Notes: generated from the letters alone by a model not told the origin. 64,000 nucleotides of DNA from Halomonas colorata (GCF_014897985.1 NZ_JABUZA010000024.1:1-64000); one strand, 5' to 3'. Counted from the stretch's first letter, positions 39,436 to 49,538 are shown. Made by a program: numbers and translations.

Positions 39436-40215
39436 ATGTGTGAGCTGCTGGGGATGAGCGCCAACGTTCCGACCGATATCTGTTTTAGCTTTTCAGGCTT
39501 TTTGCATCGTGGTGGCGGTACCGGTCCGCACCGCGATGGCTGGGGTATCGCCTTCTATGAAGAGGGCGGATACCGGGAGTTTCGCGATCCCCACCCGTCG
39601 GTTGATTCCCCTATCGCCCGCTTGATCTGCGACTATCCGATTAAGTCCAACGTAGTGATTAGCCATATCCGACAGGCTAACGTCGGTGGCGTGCGTCTGG
39701 CCAATACACATCCTTTCACCCGTGAAATGTGGGGACGCCCCTGGTGCTATGCGCATAACGGCCAGCTAAGCGACTGGCAGGGTTTGCCTCTGGGGGTATA
39801 TACGCCGGTTGGCAATACCGACAGCGAGCATGCCTTTTGCTGGTTGATGGGCCAATTGCGTGATGCTTTTCCGACCCCGCCAGCATCCCTCAATGCCTTA
39901 TGGACAACGCTGCATGGCCTTTGCGAGCAGCTACGAGCATTGGGGGTGTTTAATTTACTGCTCTCCGATGGTCAATATCTCTACACCTACTGCTCCACGA
40001 AGCTTGCGCATATCACCCGGCGAGCCCCGTTTGGTGATGCCGAACTCTCTGATGCGGAAATAACGGTTAACTTTGCCGAGCATACAACGCCCAACGACGT
40101 GGTGTCAGTGATTGCCACCGAACCGTTAACCCATAATGAAGCGTGGGGGCGAATGGTTCCCGGCGAGCTATTAGTCTGGCATGAAGGAGAAATTAAGGCG
40201 CAATACTGTCCTTAA
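39436..40215 (+). CDS. Class II glutamine amidotransferase (YafJ-like)
   Basis: A 259-aa Ntn-hydrolase with catalytic cysteine Cys2 exposed after Met removal (MCELLGMSANVP). The glutaminase core motifs follow: DGWGIAFYEEGG near residue 35, NVVISHIRQAN near 74, THPF near 89 and the oxyanion-hole AHNGQLSDW near 107. This is the stand-alone YafJ-type protein lacking a synthase domain; the ammonia acceptor is unknown. AAGGAG precedes the ATG. Confidence 0.88.
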   Translation: MCELLGMSANVPTDICFSFSGFLHRGGGTGPHRDGWGIAFYEEGGYREFRDPHPSVDSPIARLICDYPIKSNVVISHIRQANVGGVRLANTHPFTREMWGRPWCYAHNGQLSDWQGLPLGVYTPVGNTDSEHAFCWLMGQLRDAFPTPPASLNALWTTLHGLCEQLRALGVFNLLLSDGQYLYTYCSTKLAHITRRAPFGDAELSDAEITVNFAEHTTPNDVVSVIATEPLTHNEAWGRMVPGELLVWHEGEIKAQYCP

Positions 40216-40407
40216 GGCCAATAGTCGCTACATTACTAAGTAGACATTGAGAGGGTGGCGTACGACTCGATCACTATGGCTAAAGTTTAAACACAAGTTT
40301 CAAGCGATCGTTTTACAGCATGCTGCGCGTCGTATATCGTTGGCTCTCTCACCTTACGACAATAACAAGGTCGGTAATATCATCGACATGGATAGCGGAG
40401 ATTGCCC

Positions 40408-42072
40408 ATGAGCGAACACGCCACAGCTCCTATATTACGCGGCCCTGAGCTTGAAGGGTTGGATCAGTACGACTCCATTACGGACGTTTTTAATGCTGCT
40501 GTCAGCCGTCATAAGGAACGGCCTGCGTTTAGTTGCATGGGCAAAACGCTAACCTTTGCCGACCTTGATCGTCTATCCGCCGACTTTGCGGCCTGGCTTC
40601 AGCACGAGACTGACCTTAAGCCTGGCGATCGAATAGCCATCCAGCTGCCTAACGTTTTACAGTTCCCGGTTGCTGTATTCGGAGCTATGCGCGCAGGTTT
40701 GGTAGTGGTAAATACCAACCCGCTTTACACCGAGCGGGAAATGACCCACCAGTTTAAGGACTCAGGTGCCAAGGCCGTGCTGATTTTAGCCAATATGGCT
40801 AAAAAGCTTGAAAACGTGGTTGATAAGACCGACATCAAACATGTGCTGGTGACCGAGCTTGGTGATCTTCACGGCTTACCCAAACGGTGGTTAATTAACG
40901 CTGTGGTCAAGCACGTGAAAAAAATGGTACCGGCTTACTCGTTGCCTAAAGCGATCAGTTTCCGCGATGCCATGAACAAGGGCGCCTCCTTAAAGTATAC
41001 CGAGGTAAGCCGAAGCCAGGATGATCTGGCTGCACTGCAGTACACCGGCGGCACTACCGGCTTGCCCAAAGGGGCGATGCTCACGCACTGCAACCTGATT
41101 GCTAATATGCTGCAAGCACGGCTGGCGATCGGTACGCACTTAAAAGAAGGTCAGGAGCTGGTGGTTGCGCCGCTACCGGTTTATCACATCTATACGTTTA
41201 CGGTTAACTGCCTGTTCTTGATGGAATCGGGCAATCACTCGCTGCTGATTACCAACCCGCGTGATCTCGATGGGTTTATTAAAGAACTCAAAAAAGTTAA
41301 GTTCACCGCGTTTATCGGTTTGAACACGCTGTTTAACGCGCTATGCAACCGGGATGATTTCAAACAGCTCGACTTTTCCCAGCTTAAACTGACGATTTCC
41401 GGTGGGATGGCTTTAACAAAGACGTCAGCTCAGCGCTGGGAGGAAACCACCGGCTGCCCGATTGCGGAAGGGTATGGATTGACAGAAACCTCGCCCATTG
41501 TGAGCTTTAATCCAACCGATGCCATTCAGCTTGGCACCATCGGCAAGCCCGTCGCGGGCACCGCTGTGAAAGTCATTGATGCTGAAGGTAATGACGTAGC
41601 ACTAGGCGAGCCGGGTGAGCTCTGCGTACAGGGCCCTCAGGTAATGAAGGGCTACTGGCAGCGTGAAGATGAAACTCGTAAGTCCATTGATAGCGATGGC
41701 TGGTTTTTCACCGGCGATATTGCGGTACTTCAGGACGATGGCTACATCCGCATTGTGGATCGCAAGAAAGACATGATCTTGGTGTCCGGGTTTAACGTTT
41801 ATCCCAATGAAGTCGAAGATATCGTCGCCTCTCACCCAGATATTATTGAAGCAGCGGTGGTTGGCGTGCCGGATGAAGATGCCGGAGAAGTCATCAAGCT
41901 GTTTGTCGTGTCCAAAAATAGCCAGCTAGATGCTGCAACGCTGCGTAGCTGGTGTAAAGAGCAGTTAACGGGCTATAAAGTGCCCAAGTACATTGAGTTT
42001 CGTGACGAACTGCCCAAAACGAATGTCGGCAAGGTATTACGCCGCGAACTACGCGATGAAAATACGCGATGA
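40408..42072 (+). CDS. fadD: Long-chain fatty acid-CoA ligase
   Basis: Membrane-associated AMP-forming enzyme that activates fatty acids for beta-oxidation. The 554-aa protein has the P-loop YTGGTTGLPKGAML (near residue 213), the YGLTETSPIVSFNP motif near 355, the FadD-type GWFFTGD segment and the catalytic Lys in TNVGKVLRRELRDE at the C terminus. The ATG at 40408 has GGAG 9 nt upstream; an in-frame TTG two codons earlier is less likely. A strong terminator follows. Confidence 0.94.
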   Translation: MSEHATAPILRGPELEGLDQYDSITDVFNAAVSRHKERPAFSCMGKTLTFADLDRLSADFAAWLQHETDLKPGDRIAIQLPNVLQFPVAVFGAMRAGLVVVNTNPLYTEREMTHQFKDSGAKAVLILANMAKKLENVVDKTDIKHVLVTELGDLHGLPKRWLINAVVKHVKKMVPAYSLPKAISFRDAMNKGASLKYTEVSRSQDDLAALQYTGGTTGLPKGAMLTHCNLIANMLQARLAIGTHLKEGQELVVAPLPVYHIYTFTVNCLFLMESGNHSLLITNPRDLDGFIKELKKVKFTAFIGLNTLFNALCNRDDFKQLDFSQLKLTISGGMALTKTSAQRWEETTGCPIAEGYGLTETSPIVSFNPTDAIQLGTIGKPVAGTAVKVIDAEGNDVALGEPGELCVQGPQVMKGYWQREDETRKSIDSDGWFFTGDIAVLQDDGYIRIVDRKKDMILVSGFNVYPNEVEDIVASHPDIIEAAVVGVPDEDAGEVIKLFVVSKNSQLDAATLRSWCKEQLTGYKVPKYIEFRDELPKTNVGKVLRRELRDENTR

Positions 42073-42146
42073 AAAAAAGCCAGCGTCTAGCGACAGCCAT
42101 TAACGCCCCCAGCCCCGGTTAGGCGTCACGTTGATGGAAGCGTTAC

Positions 42147-42182
42147 AATATCCGGCCCGCTCACTAAAGCGGGCCGGATATT
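42147..42182 (+). terminator. Intrinsic terminator of fadD
   Basis: 15-bp perfect stem starting AATATCCGGCCCGCT with a 6-nt loop and followed by TTTATTT. It lies 74 bp past the fadD stop and before hrpA. Confidence 0.85.
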
Positions 42183-42230
42183 TATTTGCCCTGTCGCTAC
42201 ACGGCTGGCAATCCCGCTTTTGAGTAACGA

Positions 42231-45200
42231 ATGGAAACTGAGCCTAACGTGACCACCGATATGCCCTCCGATTTAACCGATACCCAACGCCTTGCTGTGC
42301 TCAAAAAAGCCATAAGCAACGTTATGCTGCGTGATGCACAGCGCCTGGAGCGCCGTGTAGCAGGGTTGGCGCGGCGTGTACGTGATAATAAGCCAATCGA
42401 TCATGGTTTGAACGAGGTGCAGCGCGAGATTGAGCGGTCACAGCAATTACTCAACCAGCGTGAGGCGCTGAACGTAGCCTTTAACTACCCCGCTGAGCTG
42501 CCGGTCGTCGAGCGTCGGGACGATATTTTAAACGCCATTCGCGACCATCAGGTGGTGGTGGTCGCTGGAGAAACCGGGTCGGGTAAAACCACCCAGCTAC
42601 CCAAAATGTGCCTGGAACTAGGCCGTGGGCGGAGAGGACTAATTGGCCATACTCAGCCGCGCCGGTTAGCGGCGCGAAGCGTGGCTGGGCGGTTGGCGGA
42701 AGAGATTGAAGTGCCGCTGGGCGAGCAGGTGGGTTACCAGGTGCGCTTCACCGACCAAAGTAGCCCTACAACGTTGGTTAAGCTGATGACCGACGGTATC
42801 TTGCTGGCTGAAACCCAGCACGACCCCTTACTCATGCGTTACGACACCATCATTATTGATGAAGCGCATGAGCGCAGCCTGAATATCGACTTTCTGCTTG
42901 GTTACCTGAAAAGGCTGTTGCCCAAACGTCCCGATCTTAAAGTTATCATCACCTCGGCCACTATTGATGTAGACCGCTTCTCGGCCCATTTCGGTACACC
43001 TGATGCGCCCGCGCCGGTGATTGAGGTATCGGGGCGTACGTACCCGGTCGATGTGCACTACCGCCCTTTGGCACGTGATGAAGAGGACGAAGAAGACCGC
43101 ACGCTCCAGGAGGGTATTTTGCATGCGGTCAACGAAATCGAAACCATGGAGCGTGAAAAGGGCTGGCTACATGGCCCGCGGGATGTGCTGGTGTTTCTGC
43201 CCGGCGAGCGGGAAATTCGCGAAACGGCCGATACTCTGCGGCGTGCCGATTTAAAGGGCACGGAAATTCTGCCGCTCTATGCACGCCTTTCCAATGAAGA
43301 GCAGAATCGGGTGTTTTCGGCGCATCGTGGTCGGCGGATTGTGCTCTCCACCAACGTTGCGGAAACCTCGCTCACGGTGCCGGGCATTCGCTATGTGATT
43401 GACCCTGGGTTGGTGCGCATTAGCCGCTATAGCTACCGGGCAAAAATTCAGCGCCTGCCGATCGAACCGGTAAGCCAGGCCAGCGCCAATCAGCGTAAGG
43501 GGCGTTGTGGTCGGGTAGCGGAAGGCGTGTGTATTCGTCTTTATGATGAAGAGGACTTTCTTTCCCGCCCGGCGTTTACTGACCCGGAAATTCAGCGCAC
43601 CAATCTGGCCTCGGTAATCCTTTCCATGCTGGCGCTGAAGCTGGGTGATATCGAAGCGTTTCCGTTTGTGGATCCACCCGATAGCCGGTTCGTCAAAGAT
43701 GGCTTCCGGCTGCTCTTTGAATTGGGCGCGGTCGATGAAGGTCAGCGTTTAAGTCCGTTGGGTCGCAAGCTGGCCAAGCTCCCCATTGACCCGCGGCTGG
43801 CACGTATGGTGCTGGCGGGTGCCGAGCGCGGCAGCTTGCGCGATGTGCTGGTCGTGGTATCCGCACTGGCCATTCAGGACCCGCGTGACCGCCCGGCCGA
43901 TAAGCGCCAGGCCGCCGACCAGGCGCATCAGCGGTGGCATGACCCGGATTCCGATTTCGTGGCCCTGCTCAACCTTTGGCACGGCATTGAAAATGCTCGT
44001 GAGGCCTTGTCGGGTAATCAGCTGCGCCGCTGGTGCCGCGAACACTATATTAACTACCTGCGTATGCGCGAATGGCACGATACGTTCCGCCAGCTCCGGC
44101 AGCTGCTGCGTGATATGCAGATCGAGGTGCCCGCACCGCTACGGCTGGATGAAGATGAGAGCGAAGAGCAGGCCCGTCAGGCGCGGCGCAAAACATCGGG
44201 CAAGCTACACCAGGCTCTTCTATCCGGCTTATTGTCGAACCTGGGCACGCTGCTCGAAAATCGTGAATACCTGGGCGCACGTAACCGTAAGTTCATGATT
44301 CACCCAGGCTCGGGACTTGCCAAGAAGTCGCCTAAATGGGTTATGGCGTTTGAGCTGATTGAAACCACCAAGCTCTATGCGCGTACCGTGGCCAAAATTG
44401 ATCCTCAATGGATCGAGCCGCAGGCCGAACATCTGGTCAAACGCAGCTATAGTGAACCGCACTGGGAGCAAAAGCGCGCTCAGGTTGTGGCGTTTGAGCA
44501 AGTGACGCTGTTTGGGTTGCCGATTGTGGCGCGCCGTCGCGTGCATTACGGGCCAATTGACCCTGAAGAGTCACGAAAGCTGTTTATTCGTCGCGCGCTG
44601 GTAGAGGGTGAATTCAATACGAAAGGTGCGTTTTTCCCCCATAACCGTGGGTTGATTGATGAAGTCGAGGCGCTCGAAGATCGTGCCCGTCGGCGGGATA
44701 TTCTCGTCGATGAAGATACGCTGTTTGCGTTTTACGATGAGCGTGTTCCTGATGACGTTATCAACGGCAAAGGCTTCGAGCACTGGCGTAAAGAGGCGGA
44801 ACGTCAGACACCCAAGCTGCTGCACTTTGATATTGAGGCGTTAAAAGCCCGTGACGCAGCCGATGTCACTCAGGCGCAGTATCCTGACCATTTAACGCTT
44901 GGCGGGGTGGCCTACCCGGTTAGCTATCATTTTGAACCCCATGCCGAGGATGACGGCGTTACCCTGACGGTGCCGGCTGCCATGCTGCCGCAACTGCCGG
45001 TACATGCCCTGGAGTGGCTGGTGCCGGGGTTATTGCGTGAGAAGTGCATTGCGCTCTTGAAATCGCTGCCCAAAAGCATTCGTCGCCAGGTGGTGCCTAT
45101 TCCTGATTGGGTAGACGCTGCTTTGGAGACGCTGGTACCTGACCAACGTCCGCTAACGGAAGCGCTGGGTGAGTTTATCCGCCGCCGCACAGGCACACGG

Positions 45201-46235
45201 GTGCATACGGATGATTGGCGGTTGGATCTGCTTGAGCCGCATCTGATGATGAATGTTCGTGTGGTCGATCATGCGGGAAAACAGCTGGGGCAAGGGCGCA
45301 ACGTAAGGGCGCTTGAGCAGCGCTTTGAGGCGGCTGCCAGTGCCGGTGCTCAGGCATTAGCCGAGCAGGCAAGCCAGGCACCCGCACTTGAGGGATTGCC
45401 TGACGAGCCGTTACCCGAGTCACGCGTTACCACACAGGCGGGTATTCGTGTTGAAGCTTATCCCGCGCTAGTCGCTGAGGCCGGTGAGTTTAGAGTTGCG
45501 CTGTTTGATCATCCGGCAAAAGCGCAAGCCGCGCATCAGGAAGGCGTTGCCCGTCTGGCCATTGCCCGTCAGCCTGACCAGGTTAAGGCCATCAAACGCT
45601 TACCTGATGTTGAAAAATGCGCGCTGCTGTTTGCCAAGGTAGGCAGCAAGCAGGCATTAGTGGACGATCTCTTGCTGGCGGTATTTACCCAGGTAGTTGC
45701 TCAGCATCCTCTGCCGCGCTCATCTGCTGAGTTGGTCGCGCGCCTGGACACCACTAAAGCAGAGCTTGTTGAGCATGCCGCCACGTTACTCAAACAGGTT
45801 GAAGCCGCATTGAAAGGCCATTTGGCGGTGACTAAAGTGCTTAAAGGTAAGCTCAATTTTGCACTGGCTTTGACCTACAGCGATATCAGCGCACAGATGC
45901 AGCGCTTGGTCTATCCTGGCTTCATTCGTGATGCGGACCAGTGGCTTACCGAATATCCGCGCTATACGGAAGCGGCGCTTATTCGCCTTGAAAAAGCGGC
46001 TCGTGAGCGTGGTCGTGATCATATGATGATGCACGATATTCAAGCCCTGGAAACACGCTTTGATGCCCGGCGTAAAAGCGAGCGGCGTGGGCAGGTTGAA
46101 GACCCTGAGTTAGTGGCATTTGGCTGGTGGATACAGGAGCTTCGCGTGTCACTTTTTGCTCAGCAGTTGGGAACGCTAATACCGGTATCGGGCAAACGGC
46201 TTGAAAAACGCTGGCAAGAGATAATTAGCGTTTAG
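42231..46235 (+). CDS. hrpA: ATP-dependent RNA helicase HrpA
   Basis: Very large DEAH-box helicase of 1334 aa (E. coli HrpA 1300), implicated in ribosome rescue and mRNA processing. Walker A GETGSGKT is at residues 113-120, DEAH box IIIDEAHERS near 210, TSATID near 245, motif V STNVAETSLTVPG near 376 and motif VI QRKGRCGRVAEG near 423. After the helicase-associated domains comes the long HrpA-specific C-terminal region (DUF3418, about 750-1334). No partner genes are adjacent. Confidence 0.96.
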   Translation: METEPNVTTDMPSDLTDTQRLAVLKKAISNVMLRDAQRLERRVAGLARRVRDNKPIDHGLNEVQREIERSQQLLNQREALNVAFNYPAELPVVERRDDILNAIRDHQVVVVAGETGSGKTTQLPKMCLELGRGRRGLIGHTQPRRLAARSVAGRLAEEIEVPLGEQVGYQVRFTDQSSPTTLVKLMTDGILLAETQHDPLLMRYDTIIIDEAHERSLNIDFLLGYLKRLLPKRPDLKVIITSATIDVDRFSAHFGTPDAPAPVIEVSGRTYPVDVHYRPLARDEEDEEDRTLQEGILHAVNEIETMEREKGWLHGPRDVLVFLPGEREIRETADTLRRADLKGTEILPLYARLSNEEQNRVFSAHRGRRIVLSTNVAETSLTVPGIRYVIDPGLVRISRYSYRAKIQRLPIEPVSQASANQRKGRCGRVAEGVCIRLYDEEDFLSRPAFTDPEIQRTNLASVILSMLALKLGDIEAFPFVDPPDSRFVKDGFRLLFELGAVDEGQRLSPLGRKLAKLPIDPRLARMVLAGAERGSLRDVLVVVSALAIQDPRDRPADKRQAADQAHQRWHDPDSDFVALLNLWHGIENAREALSGNQLRRWCREHYINYLRMREWHDTFRQLRQLLRDMQIEVPAPLRLDEDESEEQARQARRKTSGKLHQALLSGLLSNLGTLLENREYLGARNRKFMIHPGSGLAKKSPKWVMAFELIETTKLYARTVAKIDPQWIEPQAEHLVKRSYSEPHWEQKRAQVVAFEQVTLFGLPIVARRRVHYGPIDPEESRKLFIRRALVEGEFNTKGAFFPHNRGLIDEVEALEDRARRRDILVDEDTLFAFYDERVPDDVINGKGFEHWRKEAERQTPKLLHFDIEALKARDAADVTQAQYPDHLTLGGVAYPVSYHFEPHAEDDGVTLTVPAAMLPQLPVHALEWLVPGLLREKCIALLKSLPKSIRRQVVPIPDWVDAALETLVPDQRPLTEALGEFIRRRTGTRVHTDDWRLDLLEPHLMMNVRVVDHAGKQLGQGRNVRALEQRFEAAASAGAQALAEQASQAPALEGLPDEPLPESRVTTQAGIRVEAYPALVAEAGEFRVALFDHPAKAQAAHQEGVARLAIARQPDQVKAIKRLPDVEKCALLFAKVGSKQALVDDLLLAVFTQVVAQHPLPRSSAELVARLDTTKAELVEHAATLLKQVEAALKGHLAVTKVLKGKLNFALALTYSDISAQMQRLVYPGFIRDADQWLTEYPRYTEAALIRLEKAARERGRDHMMMHDIQALETRFDARRKSERRGQVEDPELVAFGWWIQELRVSLFAQQLGTLIPVSGKRLEKRWQEIISV

Positions 46236-46338
46236 AGGATGACTGGTAAAACCGGCCAATAACGCACACAGTAATGTTAAGCGCGAGCCATAGGCCTACG
46301 CCAATGATGGATGGCAAACCGCTTAGAGGAGAACAGGC

Positions 46339-47460
46339 ATGACAAATGTGGTGATTACCGGTACGGGGCTTTATACGCCGGAACACGCCATTGATAATGC
46401 GGCTCTGGTGAGCGCATTTAATACGTGGGTCGACAATGAGAATGCGCGCTTTGCTGAAGAGATACTGCGCGGTGAGCGCGTGCCGTTAGCGCACTCCAGC
46501 AGTGAGTTCATTGAAAAAGCCTCGGGTATCAAGAGTCGTTACGTATTGAATGCCGCGGGCATTCTCGATCCTGAACGTATGCGGCCTCAGCTTCCCGTGC
46601 GGCTAAATGATGAGCCGTCCATTCAGTGTGATATGGCAACCGCGGCCGCCCGGCAGGCGCTGGAAAATGCCCAGGTAGCGCCAGAAGATATTGAACTCGT
46701 GATTGTGGCGTGTTCAAACCTGGAACGTGCCTATCCGGCCGTGGCGGTTGAAGTACAGCAAGCTCTGGGCGCAGGCGGCTATGGGTTTGATATGAACGTT
46801 GCCTGCAGTTCCGCGACGTTTGCTCTGGAAACCGCCGCGAATGCCATTGCATCGGGTAGCGTAAAGCGTGCCTTGGTGATTAATCCGGAAATATGCTCAG
46901 CACATTTAAATTTCCAAGACCGTGACAGCCACTTTATTTTCGGCGATGCTTGTACGGCTGTGGTATTAGAAAATAGTGCGGTGGCCATTGCTTGTGAGCG
47001 CTTTGAGATATTGGGCACGCGACTGGTTACTCAGTTTTCCAATGCGATTCGTAATAACGCGGGTTTTTTGAACCGTGTGACGGATAGTGATCCGCTGGCA
47101 ATTGATAAACTGTTTGTGCAGGAAGGGCGGCGGGTTTTCAAGGAAGTATGCCCGCTGGTAGCTAAGCTCATTTCTGAGCATTTAGCGTCGCTTGAGCTAT
47201 CGGGTAGCGATCTTAAAAAAATGTGGCTGCATCAAGCCAATCGCCATATGAATGATCTTATCGCCCGTAAGGTACTAGGTTTTGAGCCCAGCGAAACGCA
47301 GGCGCCTATCATTTTGGACCGTTACGCCAATACCAGCTCAGCAGGCTCCATTATTGCTTTTCACCTGCATCGTGATGGTTTGGAAGAGGGCGATATTGGG
47401 GTGATCTGCTCGTTTGGAGCGGGCTATAGCGCGGGTAGCGTTGTGGTGCGGCGTCAGTAA
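46339..47460 (+). CDS. Beta-ketoacyl-ACP synthase III-like protein (FabH2 type)
   Basis: A thiolase-fold condensing enzyme of 373 aa with the complete Cys-His-Asn triad: C156 (NVACSSATF), H298 (WLHQANRHMN) and N331 (RYANTSSAGS). It is longer than canonical FabH (about 317 aa) and resembles the Pseudomonas PA3286-type enzyme, which condenses acyl-CoA of medium length (recalled, not searched), allowing beta-oxidation products to be reused for fatty acid synthesis. Specificity here is inferred. GAGGAG precedes the ATG; mlaA follows at 30 bp. Confidence 0.85.
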   Translation: MTNVVITGTGLYTPEHAIDNAALVSAFNTWVDNENARFAEEILRGERVPLAHSSSEFIEKASGIKSRYVLNAAGILDPERMRPQLPVRLNDEPSIQCDMATAAARQALENAQVAPEDIELVIVACSNLERAYPAVAVEVQQALGAGGYGFDMNVACSSATFALETAANAIASGSVKRALVINPEICSAHLNFQDRDSHFIFGDACTAVVLENSAVAIACERFEILGTRLVTQFSNAIRNNAGFLNRVTDSDPLAIDKLFVQEGRRVFKEVCPLVAKLISEHLASLELSGSDLKKMWLHQANRHMNDLIARKVLGFEPSETQAPIILDRYANTSSAGSIIAFHLHRDGLEEGDIGVICSFGAGYSAGSVVVRRQ

Positions 47461-47490
47461 TAGCATTTAAGTTTTACAAGAGGAAAGACC

Positions 47491-48336
47491 ATGCTGCGGT
47501 TTTTAGCCAAACGGAATTCCGCCATATCCCTGCGTAATGCGGCGCTGCCTATAGTGCTGTTTGCCACGTTTGCGGTAGGCGGATGCGCCAGCACCAGTAC
47601 TCAAATGACTGCCGAAGCGCACCCGGAAGACCCTTGGGAAGGCTTTAACCGCCGCGTTTTTGTGTTTAACGATGTGCTTGATCGTTATGCGTTAAAACCG
47701 GTAGCAACGGGGTACCGCACGGTCACGCCAGACCCTGTGCAAACAGGGGTGGGTAATTTTTTCTCCAACCTGGGAGAAATACGCACGGCCATTAACAGCT
47801 TGCTTCAAGGCAAGCCGGCCAATGCTGGTTTGGCAACGTCACGTTTTTTGATCAACTCAACCGTGGGTATCGGTGGACTGCTTGATTACGCGACATTGAT
47901 GGAAATTAACGCAAGTGACGAGGATTTTGGACAGACCCTGGCCGTTTGGGGATGGGAAGACTCGCGCTATTTAGTGTTACCGCTTTTAGGCCCCAGCACT
48001 TTACGTGATACAACAGGGTTACCGGCGGATATGGCGGCGTATCCAACCACCTATGTGGAAGATGATGCGACTAGATTAGGTCTTCGCGCGCTTAATATTG
48101 TCGATATTCGCGCTGGATTGCTCGACCAGGAAAAACTGATTAGCGGTGATCGTTATCGGTTTATACGCGATGCTTTTCTACAGCGCCGCCAGTTTGAAAT
48201 TAATGATGGCGAGTTAGGCGATGATCCTTTTGCAATGGATGACTTTGATTTCCAGGACAGCGATTTCCAGGACAGCGATTTCCAAGACAGTGATTTCGAC
48301 GACAGCGACATTAGTGACGACGATTTCGCCGATTGA
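47491..48336 (+). CDS. mlaA: Outer-membrane lipoprotein MlaA (VacJ)
   Basis: Extracts mislocalised phospholipids from the outer leaflet and passes them to the Mla pathway. The 281-aa precursor has a lipobox VGGC with acylated C32. The mature domain starts DPWEGFNRRVFVFND (the VacJ signature), followed by GYRTVTPDPVQTGVGNFFSNLGE and DTTGLPADMAAYP. An unusual acidic C-terminal tail (residues 253-281) consists of four DFxDS pentapeptide repeats. Gene order mlaA-rssB-rssC-tal matches Pseudomonas aeruginosa (recalled). Confidence 0.95.
   Translation: MLRFLAKRNSAISLRNAALPIVLFATFAVGGCASTSTQMTAEAHPEDPWEGFNRRVFVFNDVLDRYALKPVATGYRTVTPDPVQTGVGNFFSNLGEIRTAINSLLQGKPANAGLATSRFLINSTVGIGGLLDYATLMEINASDEDFGQTLAVWGWEDSRYLVLPLLGPSTLRDTTGLPADMAAYPTTYVEDDATRLGLRALNIVDIRAGLLDQEKLISGDRYRFIRDAFLQRRQFEINDGELGDDPFAMDDFDFQDSDFQDSDFQDSDFDDSDISDDDFAD
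48247..48306 (+). repeat. Four 15-bp tandem repeats at the mlaA 3' end
   Basis: GATTTCCAGGACAGC (twice), GATTTCCAAGACAGT and GATTTCGACGACAGC encode DFQDS-DFQDS-DFQDS-DFDDS. The unit number could vary between strains without frame loss. Confidence 0.95.
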
Positions 48337-48344
48337 GGCTTAAC

Positions 48345-49538
48345 ATGGATCATTCCAAACAGCTGATTGCGGTGATCGACGAGCCGGGTCCTGACCGCAA
48401 CGCGCTGGCAGAAGCGATCACCTGCGACGGCATGTGGGTGTACGCAGCAGCTGATATCGATCATCTCCCGGCAGAGACAGCGCTTATTGTGGCCCATGCG
48501 CATTCTGTTCCGCGCCAGCAGTGGTCGCAGCTAACCCGCCGCCTGCCCACCCTGGTCGTCAGCGATTCACGCGAGGATGCCGACCTTATCAAGGCCGTTG
48601 ATGTAGGTCTTGTTGATTACATTGTGCACCCGCTGCGCCATGCTGAGCTGCTGCGCCGAATGATTCGTAAGGCGATTGAGTTGCATGCCCTGGCCATCGA
48701 GCGCGACCGCGATCGTGAGCGCCTGGCGGAGCTTAACGAGAGTCTCGAAACGCACCTGGCTCTTTTACGTATGGATCAGCAGAGCGGCGGTCATATACAG
48801 CGAAGGCTGCTTCCGCCCCGGCCTAAGGTGATCAACAGTATCTATTACGACTACTGGTTTGCGCCTTCGCTGTATCTGTCCGGCGACTTTCTCGATTACC
48901 AGCGTTATAACGAGCGCTACAGCGCGTTCTACTTCGCCGATGTCTCTGGCCATGGGGCCTCATCGGCGTTTGTAACTGTACTTTTGAAGTATTTGTGCAA
49001 TCGATGGCTCAATGAGTGGGATGGTCTGCAGCCAGAACGCCTGCCACCGGACTGGCTGGCGGCCATGAATCGGGAGTTGCAGGGCACCGATATCGGTAAA
49101 CATGCCACCTTGTTCGTCGGGGTTATTGACCATTGCTCGCATACCCTTCACTATTCGCTCGGCGCTCAGCTGCCGATGCCTTTATTGGTCGCTGATGGCC
49201 AGCTCGTTCGGCTTGAAGGAGAGGGAATGCCGGTAGGTCTTTTCCCCGATATAGAGTATCCTTCGCTGAGCTGTACTTTGCCGGCTGAATTTCGTTTATG
49301 GCTGTGTTCAGACGGTGTATTGGAATGCTTGCCGGGTAAAACGCTCGACACGCGGCTCAAGGAACTTGAGCAATTAATAAGCGAAAGTGTCACGCTTGAG
49401 CAGTTGCGCGACCGGCTAGCCCAAACAAATGCACTCCTTGCAGAAGGCGATGCAATTGATGAGGCAAACCCAGACCGCGATGCTTTACCCGATGATCTAA
49501 CAATCATGATGGTGAGCGGATTTGGTCATGCTGATTGA
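48345..49538 (+). CDS. rssB: RssB-like PP2C phosphatase with degenerate receiver domain
   Basis: A 397-aa two-domain protein. N-terminal receiver fold (about 5-120), coiled-coil linker (about 115-150), and a SpoIIE-type PP2C phosphatase domain (about 185-395) with FYFADVSGHGASSA, LWLCSDGVLE and DDLTIMM metal-binding motifs. The receiver lacks the phosphoacceptor Asp at the end of strand 3 (ALIVAHAHS) and has His instead of the late Lys (YIVHPL), so it may be non-phosphorylatable. It overlaps the STAS gene by 11 bp. In Pseudomonas the pair acts on a STAS antagonist that frees an anti-sigma factor, not proteolysis of RpoS. Confidence 0.85.
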   Translation: MDHSKQLIAVIDEPGPDRNALAEAITCDGMWVYAAADIDHLPAETALIVAHAHSVPRQQWSQLTRRLPTLVVSDSREDADLIKAVDVGLVDYIVHPLRHAELLRRMIRKAIELHALAIERDRDRERLAELNESLETHLALLRMDQQSGGHIQRRLLPPRPKVINSIYYDYWFAPSLYLSGDFLDYQRYNERYSAFYFADVSGHGASSAFVTVLLKYLCNRWLNEWDGLQPERLPPDWLAAMNRELQGTDIGKHATLFVGVIDHCSHTLHYSLGAQLPMPLLVADGQLVRLEGEGMPVGLFPDIEYPSLSCTLPAEFRLWLCSDGVLECLPGKTLDTRLKELEQLISESVTLEQLRDRLAQTNALLAEGDAIDEANPDRDALPDDLTIMMVSGFGHAD

